DNA from: Paenibacillus polymyxa
GTDB lineage: Bacteria; Bacillota; Bacilli; Paenibacillales; Paenibacillaceae
Direction: 5' to 3'
Length of the DNA: 64,000 nucleotides
Assembly (NCBI RefSeq): GCF_001719045.1
Contig: NZ_CP015423.1
Span: 5,382,001 to 5,446,000 of the forward strand
The translations under genes were made by a program, and so were the position numbers. Each line of letters starts with the position of its first letter. Position 1 is the first letter of the stretch. Under the pieces are notes generated by a model. The model did no database searches. It saw nothing but the letters and a program-made list of their open reading frames with translations, and was not told the origin of the DNA. This document shows, one piece after another, positions 26,215-34,441 of this stretch.

Positions 26215-26277
26215 GTAAAATCACCCTCTGATTCAAGTCAAAGTTTTTTAACAAGCAATTTTAAATGTACCACATTC

Positions 26278-26297
26278 TTTAAGTTAGTCAACTTAAA
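26278..26297. promoter_or_regulatory. Perfect palindrome upstream of trhO
   Basis: TTTAAGTTAGTCAACTTAAA has two perfect 8-base arms around AGTC. On the reverse strand it contains TTGACT, a possible -35 box for trhO, so a regulator bound here would block that promoter. The GH27 gene on the other side starts 127 bases away. Confidence 0.5.
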
Positions 26298-26424
26298 TGT
26301 ATAAAAAGTGGAAATGGAAAAGATGACGAGCGACAAAAGTAAGGGTTTACATTATAATAGTAACGTAGTAATGAGGGGATTTCTGGTAGCAGGATGAGTT
26401 TTACTAGGTGAAAGGATGAATGAA

Positions 26425-27714
26425 ATGAAACATCATTTGACAGCGCATACACCACCTATGGGGTGGAATAGCTGGGATTGCTACGGTGCAGCAGTACGGG
26501 AAGAGGAAGTACGGGGAAATGCTCAATATATGGCGGAGCACCTGAAGGAATATGGTTGGGAATATGTCGTGGTGGATATTCAGTGGTATGAGTCAGGAGC
26601 AGTTTCTTCACAGTATCGCCCGTTTGTCCCATTGGAAATGGATTCATTTTCACGTCTTATTCCAGCGGTGAATCGTTTTCCTTCGGCAGCAGATGGACGA
26701 GGCTTCCAAGCTCTTGCGGAATATGTACACGGTCTGGGATTGAAATTTGGTATACATATTATGAGAGGCATCTCCCGTCAGGCTGTGCACCAGGATACCC
26801 CGATTTTGGGAACCACATCCACGGCGAGACAAATTGCGCATCCCAACTCTATTTGTCCCTGGAACACAGATATGTATGGGGTAGATGCATCCAAGGAAGG
26901 CGCACAGGAGTACTATAATTCGTTGTTTGACCTGTATGCCGAATGGGGTGTGGATTTTGTCAAAGTAGATGACATTGCTGCATCACGTCTCTATGGTATT
27001 CATTTGGCGGAAATTGAATTGATTAGGCGGGCTATCGCCCAATGCGGACGTCCGATGGTGTTGAGTCTATCACCTGGTCCTGCGCCGCTGGAGCATGCAT
27101 CTGATTTAATTGCAAACGCGAATATGTGGCGTATGACTGATGACTTCTGGGATGTATGGCCTTTACTGTATGGTATGTTTGAGCGCTGCGAGAAGTGGGC
27201 GGAACATGTAGGTCCGGGTCACTGGCCGGATTGCGACATGCTGCCACTAGGTCATCTGGGTATTCGTTCGGTAGATTCGGTGGATTCCGGCAGCCATGAC
27301 CGATGGACACGCTTTACGAAGGATGAGCAGCTAACGATGATGACCTTGTGGAGCATTTTCCGGTCTCCACTGATGTTCGGGGGAGAGCTGCGGGATAATG
27401 ATGCATGGACCCTTTCCTTGGTAACGAATGAAGAAGTGTTAAATGCCCATCGCAACGGTTTGAATGCGCGGCAGGTGTACAGAAAGGATGAACATATCGT
27501 TTGGACTTCACATAACGGGGAAGGTCATGTATACGCAGCTTTGTTTAATGCTGGAGATGAGGCTTCAAAGGTGCGTGTATCCTTAAAAGACCTTGGTATT
27601 GAAGGACAGGCAAATGCCAGAGATTTGTGGAACCATGTAGATTTAGGTGTTTTAACACAAGAACTGTCCGCAGATTTACCTCCTCACGGAGCAGCTCTAT
27701 TTATTTTGAAATAG
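26425..27714 (+). CDS. GH27 glycoside hydrolase (alpha-galactosidase-like)
   Basis: About 430 residues of glycoside hydrolase clan D. PPMGWNSWDCYGA at the N-terminus is the family hallmark; the nucleophile Asp is in VDFVKVDDIAAS near residue 180 and the acid/base Asp in RMTDDFWDVW near 238; GHWPDCDMLPLG and WSIFRSPLMFGGEL are also typical; an all-beta C-terminal domain follows. No signal peptide, so it acts on imported oligosaccharides. Sequence does not separate alpha-galactosidase from related activities (alpha-N-acetylgalactosaminidase, isomaltodextranase). Start placed at ATG 26425, nine bases after GAAAGG; ATG 26416 touches that site. Confidence 0.88.
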   Translation: MKHHLTAHTPPMGWNSWDCYGAAVREEEVRGNAQYMAEHLKEYGWEYVVVDIQWYESGAVSSQYRPFVPLEMDSFSRLIPAVNRFPSAADGRGFQALAEYVHGLGLKFGIHIMRGISRQAVHQDTPILGTTSTARQIAHPNSICPWNTDMYGVDASKEGAQEYYNSLFDLYAEWGVDFVKVDDIAASRLYGIHLAEIELIRRAIAQCGRPMVLSLSPGPAPLEHASDLIANANMWRMTDDFWDVWPLLYGMFERCEKWAEHVGPGHWPDCDMLPLGHLGIRSVDSVDSGSHDRWTRFTKDEQLTMMTLWSIFRSPLMFGGELRDNDAWTLSLVTNEEVLNAHRNGLNARQVYRKDEHIVWTSHNGEGHVYAALFNAGDEASKVRVSLKDLGIEGQANARDLWNHVDLGVLTQELSADLPPHGAALFILK

Positions 27715-27775
27715 AGGATTTTGCAAAATCATGAATAACATAATGTAAGGAAGAACTATGCTGCAATTCCAACCC

Positions 27776-27828
27776 AATCACCCTATCGTAAAAGTGGAAG
27801 GTAAACTTTACGATAGGGTGATTTTTTT
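27776..27828 (+). terminator. Terminator after the GH27 gene
   Basis: AATCACCCTATCGTAAA pairs with TTTACGATAGGGTGATT, then T7. Confidence 0.9.
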
Positions 27829-27971
27829 GCATGGGTAACTTTTGGATATTTTAACGGACTCGACATTATTCTTGGGAATTTGACATTTGGAACGTGTTAA
27901 TTTTATAGGGTGCCTATTTCTGTACAAATTTAAATCATTCTAGCGAATAGACTCGAGAAAGGAGTCAAATC

Positions 27972-29015
27972 ATGAAATTAAAAAAAATCCACAAAAATGA
28001 ACAGGACGAGCCTTGGCCCTCTAGCAAACCAATACTATGTATCGGGGGGGCCAATCTGGATCGTAAAATCATGATTAAAGGTACATTTCAGCTTCATACC
28101 TCCAATCCAAGCAGTACAAGGCTGCAATCTTGCGGTGGGGTAGCACGAAATGTAGCCGAAAATTTAGGGAGGTTGAGCCAACGGGTCAGCCTGCTAACTG
28201 CGGTTGGGGACGATGCGGAAGGTGAATTTATTATTGAACAGTCCAGCCGTTACATGCACGTGGTTCCTCTGCAAGTCAAAGGTGAACCGTCAACTGGGGT
28301 TTATACTGCCTTGCTGAATGAGCGTGGTGAACTGATTGTAGCGACAGCAGAAATGGAGATTTATGATCAGATTCGTCCTTCAGTAATTTATGAAAATACT
28401 CCTTTAATCGCCTCGTCCCGACTCGTTCTGCTGGACACTAATTTCTCTATGAACGTAATTGCAGCCACCATACATGTCTGCCATGAACATCGGGTTCCGA
28501 TTGTCGTTTCTTCGGTATCGGCCTCCAAGATGAGAAAGCTTCCCCGAAATTTGCATGGAGTGGAATGGCTGGTATGTAAACCGGTGGAGGCTGAAGCTTA
28601 TTTGGGGCTAGAACTTACAGATGATCAGCATATGTTGGATGCCACCCGGATTTTTCACAAACTTGGGGTTCAAAATGTCATTTTTATCTGTGGTGCTGAT
28701 CGAGTTTTGTACGCCTCTCAGGATGGAACTCATGGACAAATTCCTATGCATCCCGTTCAAGAGGTCATTGATGTCACAGGCGCAGATGATGCTTTTATTG
28801 CCGGGATGATTTATGGAATCACCCAAGGTTATCCTATGGAGCAAGTGTGCCAATTTGGAATTAGCTGTGTCGACTTGACCCTGCAAACGGATCGGACGGT
28901 TTCAGAGACCCTTTCTATGAATAAACTCCATTCTAGGTTTCAGGAGCTGTATGGCACACATTCGCAAAATTTTGTGTTTTTCAAGGGCGTGTATTTTAAA
29001 AAGGAAGATACATAA
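27972..29015 (+). CDS. PfkB-family sugar/nucleoside kinase (PsuK-like)
   Basis: A ribokinase-fold enzyme. The N-terminal CIGGANLDRKIMIKG and SCGGVARNVAENLGRL match the pseudouridine-kinase (YeiC/PsuK) branch, and the C-terminal anion-hole/catalytic motif is VTGADDAFIAGMIYG. The catalytic Asp is present, but the usual GAGD is written GADD, a change at the anion hole glycine. About 30 residues past the usual end form an extra aromatic tail. There is no PsuG glycosidase or transporter beside it, so the substrate is uncertain. ATG follows AAAGGAG. Confidence 0.82.
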   Translation: MKLKKIHKNEQDEPWPSSKPILCIGGANLDRKIMIKGTFQLHTSNPSSTRLQSCGGVARNVAENLGRLSQRVSLLTAVGDDAEGEFIIEQSSRYMHVVPLQVKGEPSTGVYTALLNERGELIVATAEMEIYDQIRPSVIYENTPLIASSRLVLLDTNFSMNVIAATIHVCHEHRVPIVVSSVSASKMRKLPRNLHGVEWLVCKPVEAEAYLGLELTDDQHMLDATRIFHKLGVQNVIFICGADRVLYASQDGTHGQIPMHPVQEVIDVTGADDAFIAGMIYGITQGYPMEQVCQFGISCVDLTLQTDRTVSETLSMNKLHSRFQELYGTHSQNFVFFKGVYFKKEDT

Positions 29016-29046
29016 GTATTAATTGGTAAAAGGAGCATGTTGTCTG

Positions 29047-29211
29047 ATGGACAGCGTGAAATACGTAATTGTTTTTCTGCCACAGTGCCTCCTTTATTTG
29101 CTTTTAAAGGGAGGTTCTTTGGTAGTGTCCGCTTTGTTCTGGGTTTTCGCAGGTGTATCCGTTCTAAAGTCTGGCCACTCATTATGCAATAGGGTAACCA
29201 ACGGAATTTAA
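29047..29211 (+). CDS. Possible small membrane peptide before proS
   Basis: A 54-codon ORF with AAAGGAG eleven bases before ATG. The product has two hydrophobic stretches (VKYVIVFLPQCLLYLLL and LVVSALFWVFAGVSVL). No relatives are recognised, and the same DNA contains a CCTCCTTTA/TAAAGGGAGG inverted repeat. It may be chance. Confidence 0.25.
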   Translation: MDSVKYVIVFLPQCLLYLLLKGGSLVVSALFWVFAGVSVLKSGHSLCNRVTNGI

Positions 29212-29272
29212 TTATCTTGAAAATTAAATATCGTTCATGTCCCTGGCTGATCTCAGATAGACGATTATCTCC

Positions 29273-29301
29273 TTGACTAGAAATTACATTTCGTGTAAAG
29301 T
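29273..29301 (+). promoter_or_regulatory. Promoter of the T-box-proS transcript
   Basis: TTGACT (29273-29278) and TAAAGT (29296-29301) are separated by 17 bases, just upstream of the T-box leader. Confidence 0.6.
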
Positions 29302-29302
29302 G

Positions 29303-29560
29303 GTGAAAATTGTAATATATAGGAATAGTGTAGACCAAGGATCAAAGGTTCAATACCCGCTGTACAGAGAAGAAACTCATGGGCTGAAAGGTTTCTCGCC
29401 GCGAATGAACGTTTCCCTGCCTTGCGAGCTGTAGCGGTTTGTAAGATAAACCGTTACCGGCTAGACGCCGTTATCTGATGAAGGACCGTTCCGTGTATGG
29501 CTACGGTCAAATTAAGGGTGGTACCACGACACATTCGTCCCTGACGGATGTGTCTTTTTG
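29303..29560 (+). ncRNA. T-box riboswitch controlling proS
   Basis: The T-box element AAGGGTGGTACCACG is at 29514-29528, followed by a terminator stem (GACACAT with ATGTGTC, about 29528-29554) and a T run; the T-box region can alternatively pair to form the antiterminator. Upstream stem I includes an AGAGAAG bulge region near 29367 and the GGGCTGAAAGG distal part. The specifier lies after this, in GTTTCCCTGCC around 29411-29421, where CCC or CCT would read as proline codons. Uncharged tRNA-Pro would bind and allow transcription of proS, matching the gene that follows. Confidence 0.92.
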
Positions 29561-29597
29561 CGTACATTTTATCGTCCATACAAGGAGGTAGCTACAC

Positions 29598-31337
29598 ATG
29601 CGCCAAAGCCAATTATTACTGACAACCTTGCGTGAAGCACCCGCAGAGGCCGAAGTGATCAGTCATCAGCTTATGCTGCGGGGAGGATTTATCCGCCAAC
29701 TGGCGGCTGGAATGTACACCTACATGCCATTGGGCAGACGGGTGCTCAGAAAAGTAGAGCAAATCATACGAGATGAAATGGATCGCGCCGGAGCTGGGGA
29801 GTTGCTGATGCCTGTATTGCAGCCAATGGAGCTATGGCAAGAATCAGGGAGATACGATGTTTACGGTCCTGAGCTGATGCGTCTGCAAGATCGACATGAT
29901 CGAGAGTTTGCATTGGGGCCTACACATGAAGAGGTTATTACGTCTTTAATACGAAATGAAGTGAATTCTTATCGCAAATTGCCTGTAACCCTGTATCAAA
30001 TTCAAACCAAATTTCGGGATGAACGACGTCCTCGATTTGGCCTGCTTCGCAGCAGAGAATTCTTGATGAAGGATGCCTATTCGTTTGATGCACATTGGGA
30101 AGGACTAGATCATACCTATTGGACTATGTTCCAGACATATCATCGCATTTTTACCCGCTGTGGTCTGAATTTTCGTGCAGTAGAAGCAGATGCGGGTGCC
30201 ATTGGTGGCGAAGGTGAAACCCATGAATTTATGGCTCTAGCTGATATTGGAGAGGACACCATTGTAGCATGCACCTGCTGTGAATATGCAGCTAATCTTG
30301 AAAAAGCCGTGGCGCGGTCGACGGAGAAAATAGAAATAGCTCCAGTCTCAGATGAAAATGAACATGTCAGCCAGCCTTCTTTTGATACAGCTAAAATGGA
30401 AAAATTCCATACTTCAGGCCTACGTACAATAGATCAACTGGTTGAATCGCTTCACATAGAACCTGAAGAAATCATCAAAACACTGATTTATATGGCTGAC
30501 GATCAACCTGTTGCTGTAGTTGTCAGGGGTGATCATGAGGTTAACGAAGTGAAAGTTAAACATATTTTAGGTAGTGAAAAATTCGAAATAGCAAGTGCAG
30601 ACACCGTGTCAAAGGCGACTGGAACCCCCTCGGGGTTCGTAGGCCCAAGCGGATTGACGATCCCTGTGTGGGTAGATTACGCCGTTGTCCAAATGTCCAG
30701 CGGTATCGCGGGCGCGAACGAGCTGGATTATCATTATCGACATGTGAATCCAAGGCGCGATATAGATCTTCGGCATGTGGCTGACTTGCGGAATGTCATA
30801 GAAGGGGATAGATGTCCTCGATGTGACGAAGGGGAATTGAAACTTTATCGTGGGATTGAGATCGGACACGTGTTTAAACTGGGCACCAAATATAGTGAGA
30901 AGCTGGGTGCGACTTTTCTAGATGCGTCCGGAACGGAGCAAACGATGATTATGGGCTGCTACGGTATTGGGGTTTCCCGAATCCTTTCTGCCATTGTAGA
31001 GCAAAATCATGATCAGAACGGAATGATATGGCCTCATGCGCTGGCCCCGTTTCAAGTTCATATCATTCCGATTTCTGTGAAAGACAGGCTTCAGATGCAA
31101 TTAGCCGAGAAATTATACAACCAACTGCAGGATCACGGTGTGGAGGTGCTGCTGGACGATCGGGAGGAACGGCCCGGGGTTAAATTCAAAGACTCTGATT
31201 TAGTAGGTATTCCCGTGCGCATCGTCGTTGGTAAAGATGTCGAACACGGGAAAGTAGAGTTAGTGGAACGAAAAAGCTGCAACAAAGAGACGATTCATAT
31301 CCAAGATGTAGAGAGACGGATATTGGAACTACGCTAA
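29598..31337 (+). CDS. proS: Prolyl-tRNA synthetase (bacterial type)
   Basis: ProS attaches proline to tRNA-Pro. 579 residues, close to the bacterial length. Class II motifs: motif 1 around MPVLQPMELWQESGR (near residue 75), motif 2 FRDERRPRFGLLRSREFLMKD (near 137) and motif 3 in CYGIGVSRILSAIVEQ (near 455). Between motifs 2 and 3 is the INS editing domain (about 225-400), and the C-terminus is the anticodon-binding domain (VHIIPISVKD, DDREERPGVKFKD). ATG follows AAGGAGG. It is controlled by the T-box. Its stop overlaps the stop of the convergent gene by two bases. Confidence 0.97.
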   Translation: MRQSQLLLTTLREAPAEAEVISHQLMLRGGFIRQLAAGMYTYMPLGRRVLRKVEQIIRDEMDRAGAGELLMPVLQPMELWQESGRYDVYGPELMRLQDRHDREFALGPTHEEVITSLIRNEVNSYRKLPVTLYQIQTKFRDERRPRFGLLRSREFLMKDAYSFDAHWEGLDHTYWTMFQTYHRIFTRCGLNFRAVEADAGAIGGEGETHEFMALADIGEDTIVACTCCEYAANLEKAVARSTEKIEIAPVSDENEHVSQPSFDTAKMEKFHTSGLRTIDQLVESLHIEPEEIIKTLIYMADDQPVAVVVRGDHEVNEVKVKHILGSEKFEIASADTVSKATGTPSGFVGPSGLTIPVWVDYAVVQMSSGIAGANELDYHYRHVNPRRDIDLRHVADLRNVIEGDRCPRCDEGELKLYRGIEIGHVFKLGTKYSEKLGATFLDASGTEQTMIMGCYGIGVSRILSAIVEQNHDQNGMIWPHALAPFQVHIIPISVKDRLQMQLAEKLYNQLQDHGVEVLLDDREERPGVKFKDSDLVGIPVRIVVGKDVEHGKVELVERKSCNKETIHIQDVERRILELR

Positions 31338-32080
31338 ACATCTGTATCCCGTAGAATATGGCCTTCTCCAAGTGTAATCTCATGAAAGTCCGCCATCTGA
31401 CGTGCCTGAAACCGGATTGGCTTGTCCCGACCTACCATAATGATATTTTGAATGTCGGCAGCGCCATCCGAGGGGAGCGAGAAAGTTGTGACATAGGCGA
31501 ATTCTTCACGCAACGTTGTGTGAATGGCATTAATCAGATGGTCGTGTTCACTTTTGCCCATTAAATTCATGATCAGGGAGCCTTCGGAATCCAGCTTTTC
31601 TTTGGCCATCTTGAAAAATTCCCAGGATACTAAATGCAAGGGTGTACCCTGCTCTGTGAAGGCGTCCAGAATAATATAGTCATAAGCATCAGACGCTTCC
31701 TTCTCCAGAATGCGTCGTCCATCGCCAACAGTTACATTATCCTGATCGTATCCAAAGAATGTTCGGCTGAACTCTACGACTTGTGCATCCAGCTCGGCAA
31801 TCTTAAAGCGTTTATCTGTAAAATGACCCGCTATTGTACCTATACCGTGCCCAATAACAAATACATCTTCAAATGTCGGATCGTTCAGTTCCATGAGATG
31901 GATGATTGCTCTCGGATATTCGAACAGAATGCGTTGCGGATGATTCAAGTCCACCGCGCCTTGGATGGCTGTATTTGAAAACTGCATCACTCGAAATAAG
32001 CCTTTTTCACCATACAGCTCTGTAGTTTCGTATACTGTGATTTCATGATTATGGCTCAACTTTTTGTACAAGACATCCAA
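31334..32080 (-). CDS. Spermidine-synthase-like class I methyltransferase-fold protein
   Basis: A 248-residue Rossmann protein of the SpeE/polyamine aminopropyltransferase-like group: VFVIGHGIGTIAGHF (nucleotide loop, with GIG where SpeE has GGG) near residue 72, AELDAQVVEFSRTFF with the acidic residue at the end of strand 2, VGDGRRIL, and YDYIILDAFTEQGTPLHL near 135. The gatekeeping N-terminal beta domain of SpeE is short. It could be an aminopropyltransferase for putrescine made by AguA/AguB or an uncharacterised methyltransferase-fold protein. Start is TTG 32080, nine bases after AAGGAG. It converges with proS, with overlapping stop codons and no visible terminator. Confidence 0.75.
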   Translation of the reverse strand: MDVLYKKLSHNHEITVYETTELYGEKGLFRVMQFSNTAIQGAVDLNHPQRILFEYPRAIIHLMELNDPTFEDVFVIGHGIGTIAGHFTDKRFKIAELDAQVVEFSRTFFGYDQDNVTVGDGRRILEKEASDAYDYIILDAFTEQGTPLHLVSWEFFKMAKEKLDSEGSLIMNLMGKSEHDHLINAIHTTLREEFAYVTTFSLPSDGAADIQNIIMVGRDKPIRFQARQMADFHEITLGEGHILRDTDV

Positions 32081-32316
32081 TTAAATGATCTCCTTCAAGT
32101 CAGACTTCCTCCTCATCTTAGACATGGATAGGGGGATTGTCCATAGATGAGGAGAATTGAAAGTTCATATTTTCAAGCATCCCTAATTAGGTAGAATTGT
32201 TTATTTTTCCATAACGGAGTTGTTTGAACTTGTTCGTATGTCCTTTAGGAGATATAATATACAAGGATATAATGAAGTTCGTTGTGTATATTCATACAGG
32301 AAGAGAGCGGGATATT

Positions 32317-33036
32317 ATGGGACGTAAGTGGAATAACATTAAAGAAAAGAAGGCATCCAAGGATGCTAATACGAGTCGTATATATGCTAAGTTTGGCGTG
32401 GAAATTTATGTGGCAGCCAAACAGGGCGAACCTGATCCTGAATCCAATCGGGTATTAAGAGTCGTTTTAGAACGTGCAAAAACGTACAATGTACCCAAAG
32501 CAATCATTGACCGTGCTATTGAAAAAGCAAAAGGTGCTGGCGATGAAAACTACGTAGAGCTTCGTTATGAAGGTTTCGGACCGAACGGTTCCATGGTCAT
32601 TGTAGATGCACTGACCAATAACGTTAATCGTACAGCATCGGATGTGCGTTCTGCTTTTACTAAAAATGGCGGTAGCCTGGGCGTGAGCGGATCTGTAGCC
32701 TACATGTTTGATTCAACAGCAGTTATTGGTCTGGTGGGTAAAACCGCAGATGAAGTGCTGGAGCTGTTGATGGAGGCAGATGTAGAGGTGCGTGACATCA
32801 TTGAAGAAGATGAAGCCGTCATCGTATATGCAGAGCCTGATCAATTCCATGCTGTGCAGGAAGCTTTCAAACAAGCAGGAGTGACTGAGTTTACCGTTGC
32901 GGAGCTCACCATGCTTGCTCAAAATGATATTTCTCTTCCAGAAGATGCACAAGTTCAATTCGATAAATTGATTGATGCATTAGAAGATTTGGAGGATGTT
33001 CAGCAGGTTTACCATAATGTAGACTCTGAGGAATAG
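32317..33036 (+). CDS. YebC/PmpR-family protein (YeeN type)
   Basis: The family is known both as transcription regulators and, more recently, as ribosome-associated factors that relieve stalling at proline-rich stretches (YebC/TACO1). The 239-residue product begins [20 protein letters not shown], the conserved basic head, then [19 protein letters not shown] near residue 95 and [14 protein letters not shown] near 130. The shorter basic head and lack of the KHSKW form point to the YeeN subgroup. The ORF could start 31 codons earlier, but ATG 32317 is where family members start. The ribosome site is weak. A good terminator follows. Confidence 0.9.
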   Translation: MGRKWNNIKEKKASKDANTSRIYAKFGVEIYVAAKQGEPDPESNRVLRVVLERAKTYNVPKAIIDRAIEKAKGAGDENYVELRYEGFGPNGSMVIVDALTNNVNRTASDVRSAFTKNGGSLGVSGSVAYMFDSTAVIGLVGKTADEVLELLMEADVEVRDIIEEDEAVIVYAEPDQFHAVQEAFKQAGVTEFTVAELTMLAQNDISLPEDAQVQFDKLIDALEDLEDVQQVYHNVDSEE

Positions 33037-33085
33037 TCGGATTGCATCATTTACATCTGAACGTTTGTATAAAATAAACATTCCT

Positions 33086-33118
33086 AAACCATCGTATTTC
33101 GGTACGATGGTTTTTTTG
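33086..33118 (+). terminator. Terminator after the YebC/YeeN gene
   Basis: AAACCATCGTA and TACGATGGTTT form a stem ending in T7. Confidence 0.9.
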
Positions 33119-33151
33119 TAAATAAACTTATAAAAAATCAATTTTATTTTC

Positions 33152-33180
33152 TTGACTGATCAGTCTGCAAAAATTATAAT
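33152..33180 (+). promoter_or_regulatory. Promoter and operator of the TetR gene
   Basis: TTGACT (33152-33157) and TATAAT (33175-33180) are 17 bases apart. A perfect palindrome GACTGATCAGTC (33154-33165) lies over the -35 box. Related sites occur before the next gene, so this is most likely the regulator's own operator. Confidence 0.75.
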
Positions 33181-33206
33181 CATAGGCAAGGAGGTGAACA
33201 TAAGGT

Positions 33207-33791
33207 TTGGGAAGAGCTAAAGAATTTGATACTGAAAGTGTTCTACGAAAAGCTATGGCTGTATTTGGAGAGCATGGTTATGAGGGAACTTCTCTGACAA
33301 TTTTACTGGATCAGCTGGGTATAGCGCGGCAGAGTCTTTATGATACCTACGGAACGAAATATGATTTGTTTTTTTCGGCTATTCAGCTTTATATACGTGA
33401 CAAGACCGAAGCCGTAGTTCATCTGCTCAGTCAACCTGGGAGCATTAAGGATGCAATAGCGATGATTTTTAATGAATCTGTTAGAGTGTTGACGGATAAG
33501 AGGCTGTCCAAGGAATGCTTTATTATGAACAGTGCTATTGAACAGGCTCCGCATCATCATGAGATCAAAGCTTTTATTTCTGAAAACACTGAAAAGCTTG
33601 AACTTGCTTTTTACGACGCCCTAGTCCGCGCCCAAAAAGAGGGGGAGATTCATGCTACGGAATCTGAGCTATTGTCAATCGCCAGATTTCTAAATCATGC
33701 CCGACTATCGTTGACATTTACCGCCAAGACAGGCGCGAGCACTGAGGTGCTTAGAGATATTGTGCGTACAACGCTGTCGATTTTAGATTGA
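33207..33791 (+). CDS. TetR-family transcriptional regulator
   Basis: A 194-residue repressor. The N-terminal helix-turn-helix has MGRAKEFDTESVLRKAMAVF, then YEGTSLTILLDQLGIARQSLYDTYGTKYDLF, with the recognition helix at about residues 36-45. The C-terminal helical domain (from about 55) would bind a small ligand and dimerise. The start is TTG 33207; AAGGAGG is rather far upstream (about 13 bases). A palindrome over its own promoter and similar sequences ahead of the NTF2-like gene indicate autoregulation and control of the next two genes. Confidence 0.92.
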   Translation: MGRAKEFDTESVLRKAMAVFGEHGYEGTSLTILLDQLGIARQSLYDTYGTKYDLFFSAIQLYIRDKTEAVVHLLSQPGSIKDAIAMIFNESVRVLTDKRLSKECFIMNSAIEQAPHHHEIKAFISENTEKLELAFYDALVRAQKEGEIHATESELLSIARFLNHARLSLTFTAKTGASTEVLRDIVRTTLSILD

Positions 33792-33799
33792 TCTTTATG

Positions 33800-33824
33800 A
33801 ACGCTTAATAGCGTTTATTTTTTG
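33800..33824 (+). terminator. Short terminator after the TetR gene
   Basis: AACGC-TTAATA-GCGTT stem followed by a T-rich run; the stem is short, so some read-through is likely. Confidence 0.5.
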
Positions 33825-33833
33825 AACATTCCA

Positions 33834-33884
33834 GACTGATTGGTCAAATTTTTTTTGAGTATTATAGACTGTTCAATCTAGAAT
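33834..33884 (+). promoter_or_regulatory. TetR-type operators and promoter before the NTF2-like gene
   Basis: GACTGATTGGTC (33834-33845) and TAGACTGTTCAATCTA (33865-33880) resemble the palindrome over the TetR promoter. TTGAGT (33855-33860) and TAGAAT (33879-33884) at 18-base spacing make a promoter, with the second operator inside the spacer. Confidence 0.6.
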
Positions 33885-33938
33885 GCTTATATTCGTTTTT
33901 TAAGCAGGAACTAAAAATATATTTGCGAGGTATCTACC

Positions 33939-34367
33939 ATGACAATTAATCCGAATACTGACGAAGTAAAACAGCAAGCGCAAGCAGTCATGCATAAATT
34001 TACGAGCAACCTGTTAGAAGAAAATATGGAGCAATGGATTTCATTATTTGATGATAACGCTGTTTTCGAGTTCCCTTATGCACCTAAGCATTTTGCACAA
34101 ATGCTTCAGGGCAAAGCAGCAATTTACGAGTACATTAAGGAGTTTCCTAATATACTTCGGATTCAGCATTTCTCTTCACCAATTATCCATACGACAACGG
34201 ACCCGGATTTATTCGTGGCCGAGTTCGCCTGTGAGGCGCAGGCTGTGAGCACAGGTAAACCGTATAATCAAACCTACATTTCTATTATTAAGCTGAAGAG
34301 CGGAAAAATTATTCACTACAAAGATTACTGGAACCCTTTAGTAGCTCTTGAAGCCCTGAAATCATGA
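33939..34367 (+). CDS. SnoaL/NTF2-like small protein
   Basis: A 142-residue protein of the NTF2-like cone fold: helix N-terminus, then WISLFDDNAVFEFPYAP near residue 32, a beta sheet with FACEAQAVSTGKPYNQTYISIIKL near 95-118 and the closing KIIHYKDYWNPLVALEAL. This family includes steroid-isomerase-like enzymes and small-ligand binding proteins. Together with the following NmrA-like gene it forms a two-gene unit under a TetR-type promoter, a layout often seen for stress-inducible detoxification; the reaction is unknown. Confidence 0.82.
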   Translation: MTINPNTDEVKQQAQAVMHKFTSNLLEENMEQWISLFDDNAVFEFPYAPKHFAQMLQGKAAIYEYIKEFPNILRIQHFSSPIIHTTTDPDLFVAEFACEAQAVSTGKPYNQTYISIIKLKSGKIIHYKDYWNPLVALEALKS

Positions 34368-34441
34368 ATGAAAGAGTTCAAGCCTCATAGGGATATGGAT
34401 ATCTAGGCGAAAACAAAAAATTTAAATAGGAGTTGAATTTC

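Noticed and set aside
29367..29421. Choosing a single specifier codon in the proS T-box
   Set aside because: CCC at 29415 and CCT at 29416 or 29420 are all possible; a covariance alignment is needed to decide, so only the region is given.
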